DNA of 64,000 nucleotides from Chamaelirium japonicum (taxonomy: Eukaryota > Streptophyta > Magnoliopsida > Liliales > Melanthiaceae), in the NCBI GenBank assembly GCA_947650365.1, contig CANTAL010000148.1, positions 434,001 through 498,000 of the forward strand, written 5' to 3'. How positions within the stretch are numbered: position 1 is the first letter of the stretch; each line of letters opens with the position of its first letter. Below the pieces are notes generated by a model, which was not told where the DNA came from, did not search any database, and saw only the letters and a program-made list of their open reading frames with translations. This document shows positions 1 through 14,699 of the stretch, one piece after another. A program made the translations under genes and the position numbers.

Positions 1-153
1 TAATCCATTCGTACGATCCATTCTAATTCATTCTCACAAATGTAACCTTTCTAATTCATTTGTACGATCCATTCTAATTCATTTGTACGATCCATTTTAA
101 TCCACTCGTACGATCCATTCTAATCCATTCGTACGATCCATTCTAATTCATTC

Positions 154-352
154 GCACGAATGTAACCATTCTAATTCATTCGTACGATCCATTCTAATTC
201 ATTCCTACGATCCATTCTAATTCATTCGCACAAATGTATCCATTCTAATTCATTTGCACGATCCATTCTAATTCATTCCTATGATCCATTCTAATTCATT
301 CGTACGATCCATTCTAATTCATTCGCTCGAATGTATCCATTCTAATTCATTC
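154..352 (+). repeat. 8-monomer higher-order block, first forward copy
   Basis: The monomer order is 28-23-23-28-23-23-23-28, about 199 bp. It runs from a GCACGAATGTAACC unit through CCTACG, GCACGAATGTATCC, TGCACG and CCTATG units to a GCTCGAATGTATCC unit. The distance from the first to the last landmark is 171 bp. It is the first of ten forward copies in the window. Confidence 0.85.
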
Positions 353-3300
353 ATACGATCCATTCTAATTTATTCCTACGATCCATTCTAATTCATTCGC
401 ACGAATGTATCCATTCTAATTCATTTGCACGATCCATTCTAATTCATTCCTATGATCCATTCTAATTCATTCGTACGATCCATTCTAATTCATTCGCTCA
501 AATGTATCCATTCTAATTCATTCGTACGATCCTTTCTAATTCGTTCATACGATCCATTCTAATTCATTTGTACGATCCATTCTAATTCATTCGTACGATC
601 CATTCTAATCCATTCGTACGATCCATTCTAATTCATTCGTACAAATGAATTAGAATGGATCATATGAATGAAGAAGAGTTGATCATACGAATGAATTAGA
701 ATGGATCGTATGAATGAATTAGAATGGATCATAGGAATGAATTAGAATGGATCGTGCAAATGAATTAGAATGGATACATACGTGCCAATGAATTAGAATG
801 GATCGTAGGAATGAATTAGAATGGATCGTACGAATGAATTAGAATTGTTACATTCGTGCGAATGAATTAGAATGGATCGTACGAATGAATTAGAATGGAT
901 CGTATGAATGGATTAGAATGGATCGTATGAATGAATTAGAATTGATCATACGAATGAGTTAGAATGGATCGTACGAATGAATTAGAATGGATTGTACGAA
1001 TGAATTAGAATGGATCATACGAATGAATTAGAATGGATCGTGCGAATGAATTAGAATTGATCATACGAATGCGTACGAATGAATTAGAATGGATCGTACA
1101 AATGAATTAGAAAGGTTATATTTGTGAGAATGAATTAGAATGGATCGTACGAATGAATTAGAATGGATCATACGAATGGATTAGAATGGATCGTACGAAT
1201 GGATTAGAATGGATCGTACGAATGAATTAGAATGGATCAAACAAATGAATTAGAAAGGTTACATTCGTGAGAATGAATTAGAATGGATCATACGAATGAA
1301 TTAGAATGGATCATGCGAATGAATTTGAATGGATCGTACGAATGAATTAGAATGGATCGAACGAATGAATTAGAATGGATACATTCGAGCGAATGAATTA
1401 GAATAGATCGTCGGAATAAATTAGAATGGATCATACGAATGAATTAGAATGGTTCGTGCGAATGAATTAGAATGGATTGTACGAATGAATTAGAATGGAT
1501 ACATTCGTGCGAATGAATTAGAATGGATTGGACGAATGAATTAGAATGGATTGTACGATCCATTCTAATTCATTTGTATGATCCATTCTAATGCATTCGT
1601 ACGATTCATTCTAATTCATTCGCACGATCCATTCTAATCCATTCGTACGATCCATTCTAATTCATTCGTACGATCCATTCTAATTCATTCTCACAAATGT
1701 AACCTTTCTAATTCATTTGTACGATCCATTCTAATTCATTCGTACGATCCATTCTAATCCATTCGTTCGATCCATTATAATCCATTCGTACGATCCATTC
1801 TAATTCATTCGCACGAATGTAACCATTCTAATTCATTCGTACGATCCATTCTAATTCATGCGAATGAATTAGAATAGATATATTCATGCGAATGAATTAG
1901 AATGGATCGTACGAATGAATTAGAATGGATCGTGCGAATGAATTAGAATGGATCGTATGAATAAATTAGAATGGATCATACGAATGAATTAAAATGGATA
2001 CATTTTTGCGAATGAATTAGAATGGATCATACGATTGAATTTGAATGGATCGTACGAATAAATTAGAATGGATACATTTGTGCGATGAATAAGAATGGAG
2101 CGTACGAATGAATAAGAATCGAGCGTACGAATGAATTAGAATGGATCGTACGAATGAATTAGAATGGATCGTGCGAATGAATTAGAATGGATCGTACGAA
2201 TGAATTAGAATGGATACATTCGTGCGAATGAATTAGAATGGATCGTACGAATGAATTAGAATGGATTGTGCGAATGAATTAGAATGGATCGTGCGAATGA
2301 ATTAGAATGGATCGTACGTATGATCCCTTCTAATTCATTTGTATGATCCATTCTAATTCATTCCTACGATCTATTCTAATTCATTCGCTCGAATGTATCA
2401 ATTCTAATTCATTCGTACGATCCATTCTAATTCATTCGTATGATCCATTCTAACTCATTTGGTGGATCCATTCTAATTCATTCCTATGATCCATTCTAAT
2501 TCATTCGTATGATCCATTCTAATTCATTCGTACGATCCATTCTAATTCATTCGCACCATCCATTCTAATTCTTTCGCACGATCCATTCTAATTTATTCGA
2601 ACGATCCATTCTAATTCATTCGCACGAATGTAACCATTCTAATTCTTTTGTACGATCCATTCTAATTCATTCGTACGATCATTTCTAATCCATTCGTACG
2701 ATCCATTCTAATTCATTCGAACGATCCATTCAAATTCTTTCGTACGATCCATTATAATTCATTCGCACAAATGTATCCATTCTAATTCATTCGTACGATC
2801 CATTTTAATTTATTCTTTTGATCCATTCTAATTAATTCGTACGATCCATTCTAATTCATTCGTACAATCCATTCAAATTCATTCGTACGATCCATGCTTA
2901 TTCATTCATACGATCCATTCTAATTCATTCGCACAATCCATTCTAATTCATTCGTACGATCCATTCTAATTCATTCGTATGATCCATTCTAACTCGTACG
3001 ATCCATTCTAATTCATTCGTATGTATCCATTCTAATTCATTCGCAGAATGTATCCATTCTAATTCTTTCGTATGATCCATTCTAATTCATTCGTACGATC
3101 CATTCTAATCCATTCGTACGATCCATTCTAATTCATTCGTACGATCCATTCTAATTCATTTGCATGAATGTATCCATTCTAATTTATTCGTACGATCCAT
3201 TCTAATTCATTCCTATGATCCATTCTAATTCATTCGCACGAATGTATCCATTCTAAATCATTGGCACGATCCATTCTAATTCATTCCTATAATCCATTCT

Positions 3301-3766
3301 AATTCATTCGCTTGAATGTATCCATTCTAATTCATTCGTACGATCTATTCTAATTCATTCGTGTGAATGAATTAGGATCGTACGAATGAATTAGAATTGA
3401 TCATACGAATGAATTAGAATGGATCATAGAAATGAATTAGAATGGATCGTGCAAATGAATTAGAATGGATACATTCGTGCGAATGAATTAGAATGGATCG
3501 TAGGAATGAATTAGAATGGATCGTACGAATGAATTAGAATGGTTACATTTCCGCGAATGAATTAGAATAGATCGTACGAATGGTTTAGAATGGATCGTAC
3601 AAATGAATTAGAATGGATCGTACGAATGGATTAGAATGGATCGTACGAATGGATTAGAATGGATCGTACGAATGGATTAGAATGGATCGTACGAATGAAT
3701 TAGAATGGATCATACAAATGAATTAGAAAGGTTACATTCGTGAGAATGAATTAGAATGGATCGTAC

Positions 3767-3965
3767 GAATGAATTAGAATGGATACATTTGAGCGAATGA
3801 ATTAGGATGGATCGTACGAATGAATTAGAATGGATCATAGGAATGAATTAGAATGGATCGTGCAAATGAATTAGAATGGATACATTCGTGCGAATGAATT
3901 AGAATGGATCATAGCAATGAATTAGAATGGATCGTACGAATGAATTAGAATGGTTACATTCGTGC
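3767..3965 (-). repeat. 8-monomer higher-order block, first inverted copy
   Basis: This is the reverse-complement form of the block at 154-352. It opens with a GAGCG-type 28-mer near 3790 and closes with the GGTTACATTCGTGC landmark ending at 3965. The landmark spacing is again 171 bp. The order of variants (TACG, ATAGG, TGCAAA, ATACATTCGTGC and so on) mirrors the forward copies, although the polarity of the surrounding array is reversed. Confidence 0.83.
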
Positions 3966-6900
3966 GAATGAATTAGAATGGATCGTAGGAATGAATTAGA
4001 ATGGATCGTACGAATAAATTAGAATGGTTACATTCGTGCAAATGAATTAGAATGGATCGTACGAATGGATTAGAACGGATCGTACGAATGAATTAGAATG
4101 GATCGTACAAATGAATTAGAAAGGTTACATTTGTGAGAATGAATTAGAATGGATCGTACGAATGGATTAGAATGGATCGTACGAATGGATTAGAATGGAT
4201 CGTACGAATGTATTAGAATGGATCCTACGAATGGATTAGAATGGATCGTACGAATGAATTAGAATGGATCATACAAATGAATTACAAAGGTTACATTCGT
4301 GAGAATGAATTAGAATGGATCGTACGAATGAATTAGAATGGATCATGCGAATGAATTAAAATGGATCGTGCGAATGAATTAGAATGGATTGTACGAATGA
4401 ATTAGAATGGATACATTCGTGCGAATGAATTAGAATGGATCAGACGAATGTATTAGAATGGATCGTACGATCCATTCGAATTCATTTGTATGATCCATTC
4501 TAATTCATTCGTACGATCCATTCTAATCCATTCGTACGATCCATTCTAATCCATTCGTACGATCTATTCTTATCGATTCGTACGATCCATTCTAATTCCT
4601 TTGTACGATCCATTCTAATTCATTCGTACGATCCATTCTAATCCATTCGTACGATCTATTCTAATCAATTCGTACGATTCAGTCTAATTCATTCGTACGA
4701 ATGTAACCATTCTAATTCATTCGTACGATCCATTCTAATTCATTCCTACGATCCATTCTAATTCATTCGCACGAATGTATCCATTCTAATTCATTTGCAC
4801 GATCCATTCTAATTCATTCCTAAGATCCATTCTTATTCATTTGTACGATCCATTCTAATTCATTCGCTCGAATGTATCCATTCTAATTCATTCGTACGAT
4901 CCATTATAATTCGTTCATACGATCCATTCTAATTCGTTCATACGATCCATTCTAATTCGTTCGTACGATCCATTCTAATTCATTCGCACGATCCATTCTA
5001 ATTCATTTGTACGATCCATTTTAATTCATTCGCATGATCCATTCTAATTCATTCGTATGATACATTCGTGCGAATGAATTAGAATGGATCGTACGAATGA
5101 ATTAGAATGGATCGTACGAATGAATTAGAATAGATCGTGCGAATAAATTAGAATGGATCATACGAATGAATTAGAATAGATATATTCATGCGAATGAATT
5201 AGAATGGATCGTACGAATGAATTAGAATGGATCGTATGAATAAATTAGAATGGATCGTACGAATGAATTAAAATGGATACATTTGTGCGAATGAATTAGA
5301 ATGGATCATACGATTGAATTTGAATGGATATATTCGTACGAATGAATTAGAATGGATCATATGAATGAATTAGAATGGATCGTGTGAATGAATTAGAATG
5401 GATCATACGAATGAATTAGAATGGATACATTCGAGCGAATGAATTAGAATGGATCGGATGAATGAATTAGAATGGATCGTACGAATGAATTAGAATGGAT
5501 ACATTCGAGCGAATGAATTAGAATGGATCGTACGAATGAATTAGAATAGATCATAGGAATGAATTTGAATAGATCGTGCAAATGAATTAGAATAGATACA
5601 TTCGAGCGAATGAATTAGAATAGATCGTATGAAAGAATTAGAATGGATCGTACGAATGAATTAGAATGGATACATTCGAGCGAATGAATTAGAATGGATC
5701 GTACGAATGAATTAGAATAGATCATAGGAATGAATTAGAATGGATCGTACAAATGAATTAGAATGGATACATTCCTGCGAATGAATTAGAATGGATCGTA
5801 GGAATGAATTAGAATGGATCGTACGAATGAATTAGAATGGTTACATTCGTGCGAATGAATTAGAATGGATCGTACGAATAGATTAGAATAGATCGTACGA
5901 ATGGATTAGAACGCATTGCACAAATGAATTAGAATAGATATATTTGTACGAATGAATTAGATTGCATCGTACGAATGAATTTGAATGGATTGTACGAATG
6001 AATTAGAATGGATCGTACGAATGAATTAGAATGGATACATTCGTGTGAATGAATTAGAATGGATCGTAGGAATGAATTAGAATGGATCGTGCGAATGAAT
6101 TAGAATGGATACATTCGAGCGAATGAATTAGAATGGATTGTACGAATGAATTAGAATGGATACATTCATGCGAATGAATTAGAATGGATCATACGAATGA
6201 ATTAGAATGGATACATTTGTGCGAATGAATTTGAATGGATTGCACGAATTGAATTAGAATGGATCGTACGAATGGATAAGAATGGATCATACAAATGGAT
6301 TAGAATGGATCGTACGAATGAATTAGAAAGGTTACATTCGTGAGAATGAATTAGAATGGATCGTGCGAATGAATTATAATTGATCATACGAATGGATTAG
6401 AATGGATCGTACGAATGAATTAGAATAGATCATGCGAATGAATTAGAATGGATCGTCCGAACGAATTAGAATAGATCGTACGAACGAATTAGAATGGATC
6501 GTATGAACGAATTAGAATGGATGGTACGAATGAATTAGAATGGATACATTCGAGCGTATGAATTAGAATGGATCGTACGAATGAATTAGAATGGATCATA
6601 GGAATGAATTAGAATGGATCGTGCAAATGAATTAGAATGGATACATTTACACGAATGAATTAGAATGGATCGTAGGAATGAATTAGAATGGATCATACGA
6701 ATGAATTAGAAAGGTTACATTCGTGCGAATGAATTAGAATGGATCGTACGAATGAATTAGAATGTATCGTGCGATCCATTCTAATTCATTCGTATGATCA
6801 ATTCTATTTCATTCGCACGATCCATTCTAATTCATTCGTACGATCCATTCTAATTCATTCGCATGAATTTATCCATTCTAATTCATTCGTACGATCCATT

Positions 6901-9900
6901 CTAATTCATTCCTACGATCCATTCTAATTCATTCGCACGAATGTATCCATTCTAATTCATTTGCACGATCCATTCTAATTCATTCCTATGATCCATTCTA
7001 ATTCATTCGTACGATCCATTCTAATTCATTCGCTCGAATGTATCCATTCTAATTCATTCGTGCGATCCATTCTAATTCGTTCGTACGATCCATTCTAACT
7101 CGTTTGTACGATCCATTCTAATTCATTCGCACGATCTATTCTAATTCATTCGTACGATCCATTCTAATCCATTCGTATTATCATTTCTAATTCATTCGCA
7201 CGATCAATTCTAATTCATTCTCACGAATGTAACCTTTCTAATTCATTTGTATGATCCATTCTAATTCATTCGATACGATCCATTCTAATCCATTCATACG
7301 ATCCATTCTAATTCAATTCGTGCAATCCATTCAAATTCATTCGCACAAATGTATCCATTCCAATTCATTCGTATGATCCATTCTAATTCATTCGCATGAA
7401 TGTATCCATTCTAATTCACTCGTACGATCCATTCTAATTCATTCGCTCGAATGTATCCATTCTAATTCATTAATACGATCCATTCTAATTCATTCCTACG
7501 ATCCATTCTAATTCATTCGCACGAATGTATCCATTCTAATTCATTCGTACGATCCATTCAAATTCATTCGTACGATCCATTCTAATCCATTCGTACGATC
7601 CATTCTAATTCATTCGCACGAATGTAACCATTCTAATTCATTCGTACGATCCATTCTAATTCATTCCTACGATCCATTCTAATTCATTCGCACGAATGTA
7701 TCCATTCTAATTCATTTGCACGATCCATTCTAATTCATTCATATGATCCATTCTAATTCATTCGTATGATCCATTCTAATTCATTCGCTCGAATGTATCC
7801 ATTCTAATTCATTCGTACGATCCATTCTAATTCATTCGCATGAATATACCTATTCTAATTCATTCGTATGATACATTCATACGACTGAATTAGAATGGAT
7901 TGTACGAATGAATTAGAATTGATCATACGAATGAATTAGAATGGATCGTACGAATGAATTAGAATGGATCGTGCGAATGAATTAGAATGGATCGTACGAA
8001 TGAATTAGAATGGATCGTACGATTCATTCTAATTCATTCGTACGATCCATTCTAATGCATTCGTACGATTCATTCTAATTCATTCGCACGATCCATTCTA
8101 ATTCATTCGCACGATCCATTCTAACTCATTCGGTGGATCCATTCTAATTCATTCTCACGAATGTAACCTTTCTAATTCATTTGTATGATCCATTCTAATT
8201 CATTCGTACGATACATTTGTGCGAATGAATTAGAATGGATCGTACGAATGAATTAGAATGGATCATACAAATGAATTAGAAAGGTTATATTCGTGAGAAT
8301 GAATTAGAATGGATCGTACGAATGAATTAGAATGGATACATTTGTGCGAATGAATTAGAATGGATCGTATATTCGTGCAAATAAATTAGAATGGAGCGTA
8401 TGAATAAATTAGAATGGATCCACTGAATGAGTTAGAATGGATCATACAAATGAATTAGAATGGATCGTACGAGTGAATTAGAATGGATTGTGCGAATGAA
8501 TTTGAATGGATCGTATGAATGAATAAGAATGGATCGTGTGAATGAATTAGAATGGATCGTACGAATGAATTAGAATGGATCGTGCGAATGAATTAGAAAC
8601 ATTCGTGCGAATGAATTAGAATAAGTTAGAATGGATCGTACGAATGAATTAGAATGGATACATTCGAGCGAATGAATTAGAATGGATCGTACAAATGAAT
8701 TAGAATGGATCATACGAGTGAATTAGAATGGATTATGCAAATGAATTAGAATGGATCGTACGAATGGATTAGAATGGATCATACAAATGAATTAGAATGG
8801 ATCGTGCGAATGAATTAGAATGGATCATGCGAATGAATTAGAATGGATGCATTCGTATAAATGAATTAGAATGGATCGTGCGAATGAATTAGAATGGATC
8901 GTACGAATGAATTAGAATGGATACATTTGTGCGAATGAATTAGAATGGATCGTACGAATGAATTAGAATGGATCGAACGGATGAATTAGAATGGATACAT
9001 TCGAGCGAATGAATTAGAATAGATCGTAGGAATGAATTAGAATGGATCATACGAATGAATTAGAATGGATCGTGCAAATGAATTAGAATGGATTGTACGA
9101 ATGAATTAGAATGGATACATTCGAGCGAATGAATTAGAATAGATTGTTGGAATGAATTAGAATGGATCATACGAATGAATTAGAATGGATCGTGCGACAT
9201 TCTAATTCATTCCTACGATCTATTCTAATTCATTCGCTTGAATGTATCCATTCTAATTCATTCGTACGATCCATTCTTATTCATTCATACGATCCATTCA
9301 AATTCATTCGCATGATCCATTCTAATTCATTCGTACGATCCATTCTAATTCATTCGTACGATCCATTCTAATTCATTGTCACAAATGTATCCATTCTAAT
9401 TCATTCGTATGATCCATTCTAATTCATTCGCACGATCCATTCTAATTCATTCGCACGAATATATCCATTCTAATTCATTCGCACGATCCATTCTAATTCA
9501 TTCTCACGAATGTAACCTTTCTAATTCATTTGCATGAATTAGAATGGATCGTATAAATGAATTAGAATGGATCGTACGAATAAATTAGAATGGATCATAC
9601 GAATGAATTAGAATGGATACATTCGTGCGAATGAATTAGAATGGATCGTACGAATGAATTAGAATGGATCGTACGAATTAATTAGAATGGATACATTCGT
9701 GCGAATGAATTAGAATGGATACATTTGTGCGAATGAATAAGAACAGATTAGAATGGATCGTACGAATGGATTAGAATCCATTCTAATTTATTTGTATGAT
9801 CCATTCTAATTCATAGCACGATCCATTCAAATTCATTCATATGCTCCATTCTAATTCATTCGTACGATCCATTCTAATTCATTCTCACAAATGTAACCTT

Positions 9901-12214
9901 TCTAATTCATTTGTACGATCCATTCTAATTCATTCGTATGATCCATTCTAAATCATTCGCACGAATGTATCCATTCTAATTCATTCGAGCAATCCATTCT
10001 AATTCATTCGCACTAATGTATCCATTCTTTCGTACGAATTAGAATGGATCTTACGAATGAATTAGAATGGATCGTACGAATGAATTAGAATGGATCATAC
10101 GAATGAATTAGAATGGATTGTGCAAATGAATTAGAATGGATACATTCATGCGAATGAATTAGAATGGATCGTAGGAATGAATTAGAATGGATCGTGCAAA
10201 TGAATTAGAATGGATACATTCGTGCGAATGAATTAGAATAGATCGTATGAATGAATTAGAATGGATCGTACGAATGAATTAGAATGGATCATACGAATGA
10301 ATTTGAATGGATCGTGCGAATGAATTAGAATGGATCATACGAATGAATTTGAATGGATCGTATGAATGAATTAGAATGGATACATTCGTGCAAATGAATT
10401 AGAATGGATCGTACGAATGAATTAGACTGGATCGTACGAATAAATTAGAATGGATACATTCATACGAATGAATTAGAATGGATCGTAGGAATGAATTAGA
10501 ATGGATCGTACGAATGAATTAGAATGGATCGTACAGATGAAATAGAAAGGTTACATTTGTGAGAATGAATTAGAATGGATCGTACGAATGGATTAGAATG
10601 GATTGTATGAATGAATTAGAATAGCTCATACGAATCATTTAGAATGAATCGTACGAATGAATTAGAATGGTTATATTCGTGCGAATGAATTAGAATATAT
10701 CATACGAATGAATTAGAATGGATCGTATGAATGAATTAGAATGGATCGTACGAATTCATTAGAATGGATCGTACGAATAAATTAGAATGGATACATTCGA
10801 GCGAATGAATTAGAATGGATCGTGCGAATGGATTAGAATAGATCCATTCTAATTCATTCGTATGATCCATTCTAATCCATTCGTACGATCCATTCTAATT
10901 CATTCGTACAATGCATTCTAATCCATTCGTACGATCCATTCTAATTCATTCGTACGATCCATTCTAATTCATTTGTACGATCCATTCTAATTCATTCGTA
11001 CGATCCATTCTAATCCATTCTAATTCATTCGCTCGAATGTATCCACTCTAATTCATTCGTACGATCCATTCTTATTCATTCATACGATCCATTCTAATTC
11101 ATTCGCACGATTTATTCTAATTCATTCGCACAATCTGTTCTAATTCATTCGCACAATCCATTCTAATTCATTCGCACGAATGTATCCATTCTAATTCATT
11201 CGTACGATCCATTCTAATTCATTCGTACGATCCATTCTAATTCATTCGCATGATCCATTCGTACGATCCATTCTAATCCATTCGTACGATCCATTCTAAT
11301 TCATTCATATGATCCATTCTAATTCGTTCGTACGATCCATTCTAATTCGTTCGTACGATCCATTCTAATTCATTCGCACGATCCATTCTAATTAATTCCT
11401 ATGATCCATTCTAATTCATTCGTACGATTCATTCTTATTCATTCACTCGAAAGTATCCATTCTAATTCATTCGTACGATCCATTCTAATTCATTCGTTCG
11501 ATCCATTCTAATTTATTCGTACGATCCATTCAAATTCATTCGCATGATCCATTCTAATTCATTCGTACGATCCATTCTAATTCATTCGTATGATCCATTC
11601 TAATGCATTCGTACGATCCATTCTAATCCATTCGTACGATCCATTCTAATTCATTCGTATGCTCTATTCTAATTCATTCGCATGATCCATTCTAATTCAT
11701 TCGTACGATCCATTCTAATTCATTCGTACAATCCATTCAAATTCATTCATACGATGCAATCTAATTCATTCGCACGAATATATCCATTCTAATTCATTCG
11801 TACGATCCTTTCTAATTCATTCGCACGATCCATTCTAATTCATTTGTACGATCCATTCTAATTAATTCGCTCGAATGAATTAGATTGCATCGTACGATCC
11901 ATTCTAATTCATTCGTACAATCCATTCTAATTCATTCGCACGATCCATTCTAATTCATTCGCACGAATGTATCCATTCTAATTCATTTGCACGATCCATT
12001 CTAATTCATTCCTATGACCCATTCTAATTCATTCCTACGATCTATTCTAATTCATTCGCTCGAATGTATCCATTCTAATTCATTCGTACAATCCATTCTA
12101 ATTCATTTGCACGATCCATTCTAATTCATTCGCACGATCCATTCTAATTTATTCGTACGATCCATTCTAATTCATTCGTACGATCTATTCTAATTCATTC
12201 GTACGATCCATTCG

Positions 12215-12236
12215 AATTCATTCGTACGAATGAATT
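12215..12236. other. Plus-to-minus polarity junction, perfect 22-bp palindrome
   Basis: The switch from forward to reverse monomers happens at a perfect palindrome whose central 20 bases are ATTCATTCGTACGAATGAAT. Both arms are ordinary monomer sequence, so the flip is seamless and occurs at the TCGTACGA centre. It is the cleanest plus-to-minus junction in the window. Confidence 0.9.
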
Positions 12237-13868
12237 AGAATGGATCATACAAATGAATTAGAAAGGTTACATTCGTGAGAATGAATTAGAATGGATCGTA
12301 CGAATGAATTAGAATGGTTCTTACGAATGAATTAGAATGGATACATTCGAGCGAATGAATTAGAATGGATCGTACGAATGAAGTAGAATGGATCATAGGA
12401 ATGAATTAGAATGGATCGTGCAAATGAATTAGAATGGATCGTATGAATGAATAAGAATGGATCGTACGAATGAATTAGAATGGATACATTTGTGCGAATG
12501 AATTAGAATGGATCGTGCAAATGAATTAGAATGGATTGTACGAATGAATTTGAATGGATCGTACGAATGGATTAGAACGCATTGTACGAATGAATTAGAT
12601 TAGATACATTTGTGCGAATGAATTAGATTGCATCGTACGAATGAATTTGAATGGATTGTATGAATGAATTAGAATGGATCGTACGAATGAATTAGAATGG
12701 ATCATGCGAATGAATTAGAATAGATCGTATGAATAAATTAGAATGGATCGTACGAATAAATTAGAATGGATCGTGCGAATGAATTAGAATGGATCGTACG
12801 AATGAATTAGAATGGATCCACCGAATGAATTAGAATGGATCGTACGAATGAATTAGAATGGATCGTACGAATGAATTAGAATGGATACATTCAAGCGAAT
12901 GAATTAGAATGGATCGTACGAATGAATTAGAATGGATCATAGGAATGAATTAGAATGGACCGTGCAAATGAATTAGAATGGATACATTCGTGCGAATGAA
13001 TTAGAATGGATCGTGCGAATGAATTAGAATGGATTATACGAATGAATTAGAATGGATCGTACGAATGAATTAGAATGGTTACATTCGTGTGAATGAATTA
13101 GAATGGATCGTATAAATGAATTAGAATGGATCATGCAAATGAATTAGAATTGATCATACGAATGAATTAGAATGGATCGTACGAATGGATTCGAACGCAT
13201 TGTACGAATAAATTAGAATAGATACATTTGTGCGAATGAATTAGATTGCATCGTTCGAATGAATTTGAATGGATTGTATGAATGAATTAAAATGGATCGT
13301 ACGAATGAATTAGAATGGATCATGTGAATGAATTAGAATAGATCGTACGAATGAATTAGAATGGATCGTACGAATAAAATAGAAAGGATCGTGCAAATGA
13401 ATTAGAATGGATCCACCGAATGAGTTAGAATGGATCATGCGAATGAATTAGAATGGATCGTACGAATGAATTAGAATGGATACATTCGTGCGGATGAATT
13501 AGAATGGATCGGACGAATGAATTAGAATTGATCGTGCGAATGAATTAGAATGGATCAAACGATTGAATTTGAATGGATCGTACGAATAAATTAGAATGGA
13601 TAAATTTGTGCGATGAATAAGAATGGAGCGTACGAATGAATTAGAATGCAGCGTACGAATGAACTAGAATGGATACATTCGTGCGAATGAATTAGAATGG
13701 ATCATATGAAAGAATTAGAATGGATCGTGCGAATGAATTAGAATTGATTATACGAATAGATTAGAATGGATCGTATGAATGAATTAGAATAGATCGTGCG
13801 AATTAATTAGAATGGATCGTACGAACGAATTAGAATGGATCATACGAACGAATTAGAATGGATCATAC

Positions 13869-14067
13869 GAATGAATTAGAATGGATACATTCGAGCGAAT
13901 GAATTAGAATGGATCGTACGAATGAATTAGAATGGATCATAGGAATGAATTAGAATGGATCGTGCAAATGAATTAGAATGGATACATTCGTGCGAATGAA
14001 TTAGAATGGATCGTAGGAATGAATTAGAATGGATCGTACGAAAGAATTAGAATGGTTACATTCGTGC
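13869..14067 (-). repeat. 8-monomer higher-order block, inverted copy inside the duplication
   Basis: Landmarks GAGC ending at 13896 and GTGC ending at 14067 are 171 bp apart. The copy lies just before the polarity junction at 14128 and has its partner at 16305-16503, so block and junction were duplicated together. Confidence 0.83.
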
Positions 14068-14127
14068 GAATGAATTAGAATGGATCGTACGAATGAATTA
14101 GAATGGATCGTGCGAATGAATTAGAAT

Positions 14128-14141
14128 GGATCGTACGATCC
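14128..14141. other. Minus-to-plus polarity junction, perfect 14-bp palindrome
   Basis: GGATCGTACGATCC joins a reverse array on the left to a forward array on the right. The same perfect 14-mer marks minus-to-plus junctions at 4460-4473, 16564-16577, 48147-48160, 52618-52631, 58467-58480 and 60742-60755. Confidence 0.92.
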
Positions 14142-14699
14142 ATTCTAATTCATTCGTATGATCAATTCTAATTCATTCGCACGATCCATTCTAATTCATT
14201 CGTACAATCCATTCTGATTCATTCGCACGAATGTAACCATTCTAATTCATTCGTACGATCCATTCTAATTCATTCCTACGATCCATTCTAATTCATTCGC
14301 ACGAATGTATCCATTCTAATTCATTTGCACGATCCATTCTAATTTACTCCTATGATCCATTCTAATTCATTCGTACGATCCATTCTAATTCATTCGCTCG
14401 AATGTATCCATTCTAATTCATTCGTACGATTCATTCTAATTCATTCGCACGATCCATTCTAATTCATTCGTACGATCCATTCTTATTCATTCATACGATC
14501 CATTCTAATTCATTTGTGCGAATGAATTAGAATGGATTGTACGAATAAATTAGAATGGATCGTACGAATGAAATAGAATGGATCATATGAACGAATCAGA
14601 ATGGATCGTATGAACGAATTAGAATGGATCGTACGAATGAATTAGAATGGATACATTCGAGCGAATGAATTAGAATGGATCGTACGAATGAATTAGAAT

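Larger units (their letters stand above)
12790..14699. repeat. Segmental duplication within the satellite, copy 1
   Basis: This segment of about 1.9 kb repeats immediately downstream. Landmark variants recur at an offset of exactly 1909 bp: the GGATCCACC unit at 12814 and 14723, ATTCAAGCG near 12891 and 14800, the second GATCCACCG unit at 13411 and 15320, and TAAATTTGTG at 13601 and 15510. From about 13730 the offset becomes 2436 bp. This copy therefore lacks about 527 bp that copy 2 has. Because related long blocks elsewhere (near 32593 and 46911) contain the missing type of sequence, copy 1 has probably lost it. Confidence 0.85.

Noticed and set aside
6202-6387. Open frames of about 60-76 codons in the satellite, rich in His, Ser, Ile and Asn (also at 6739, 9162, 18218, 35123, 51314, 55860 and 56294)
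   Set aside because: They repeat every 23 residues because the monomer is 23 bp, occur on either strand with polarity, and have no domain or conserved start. They are artefacts of a repeat without stops.
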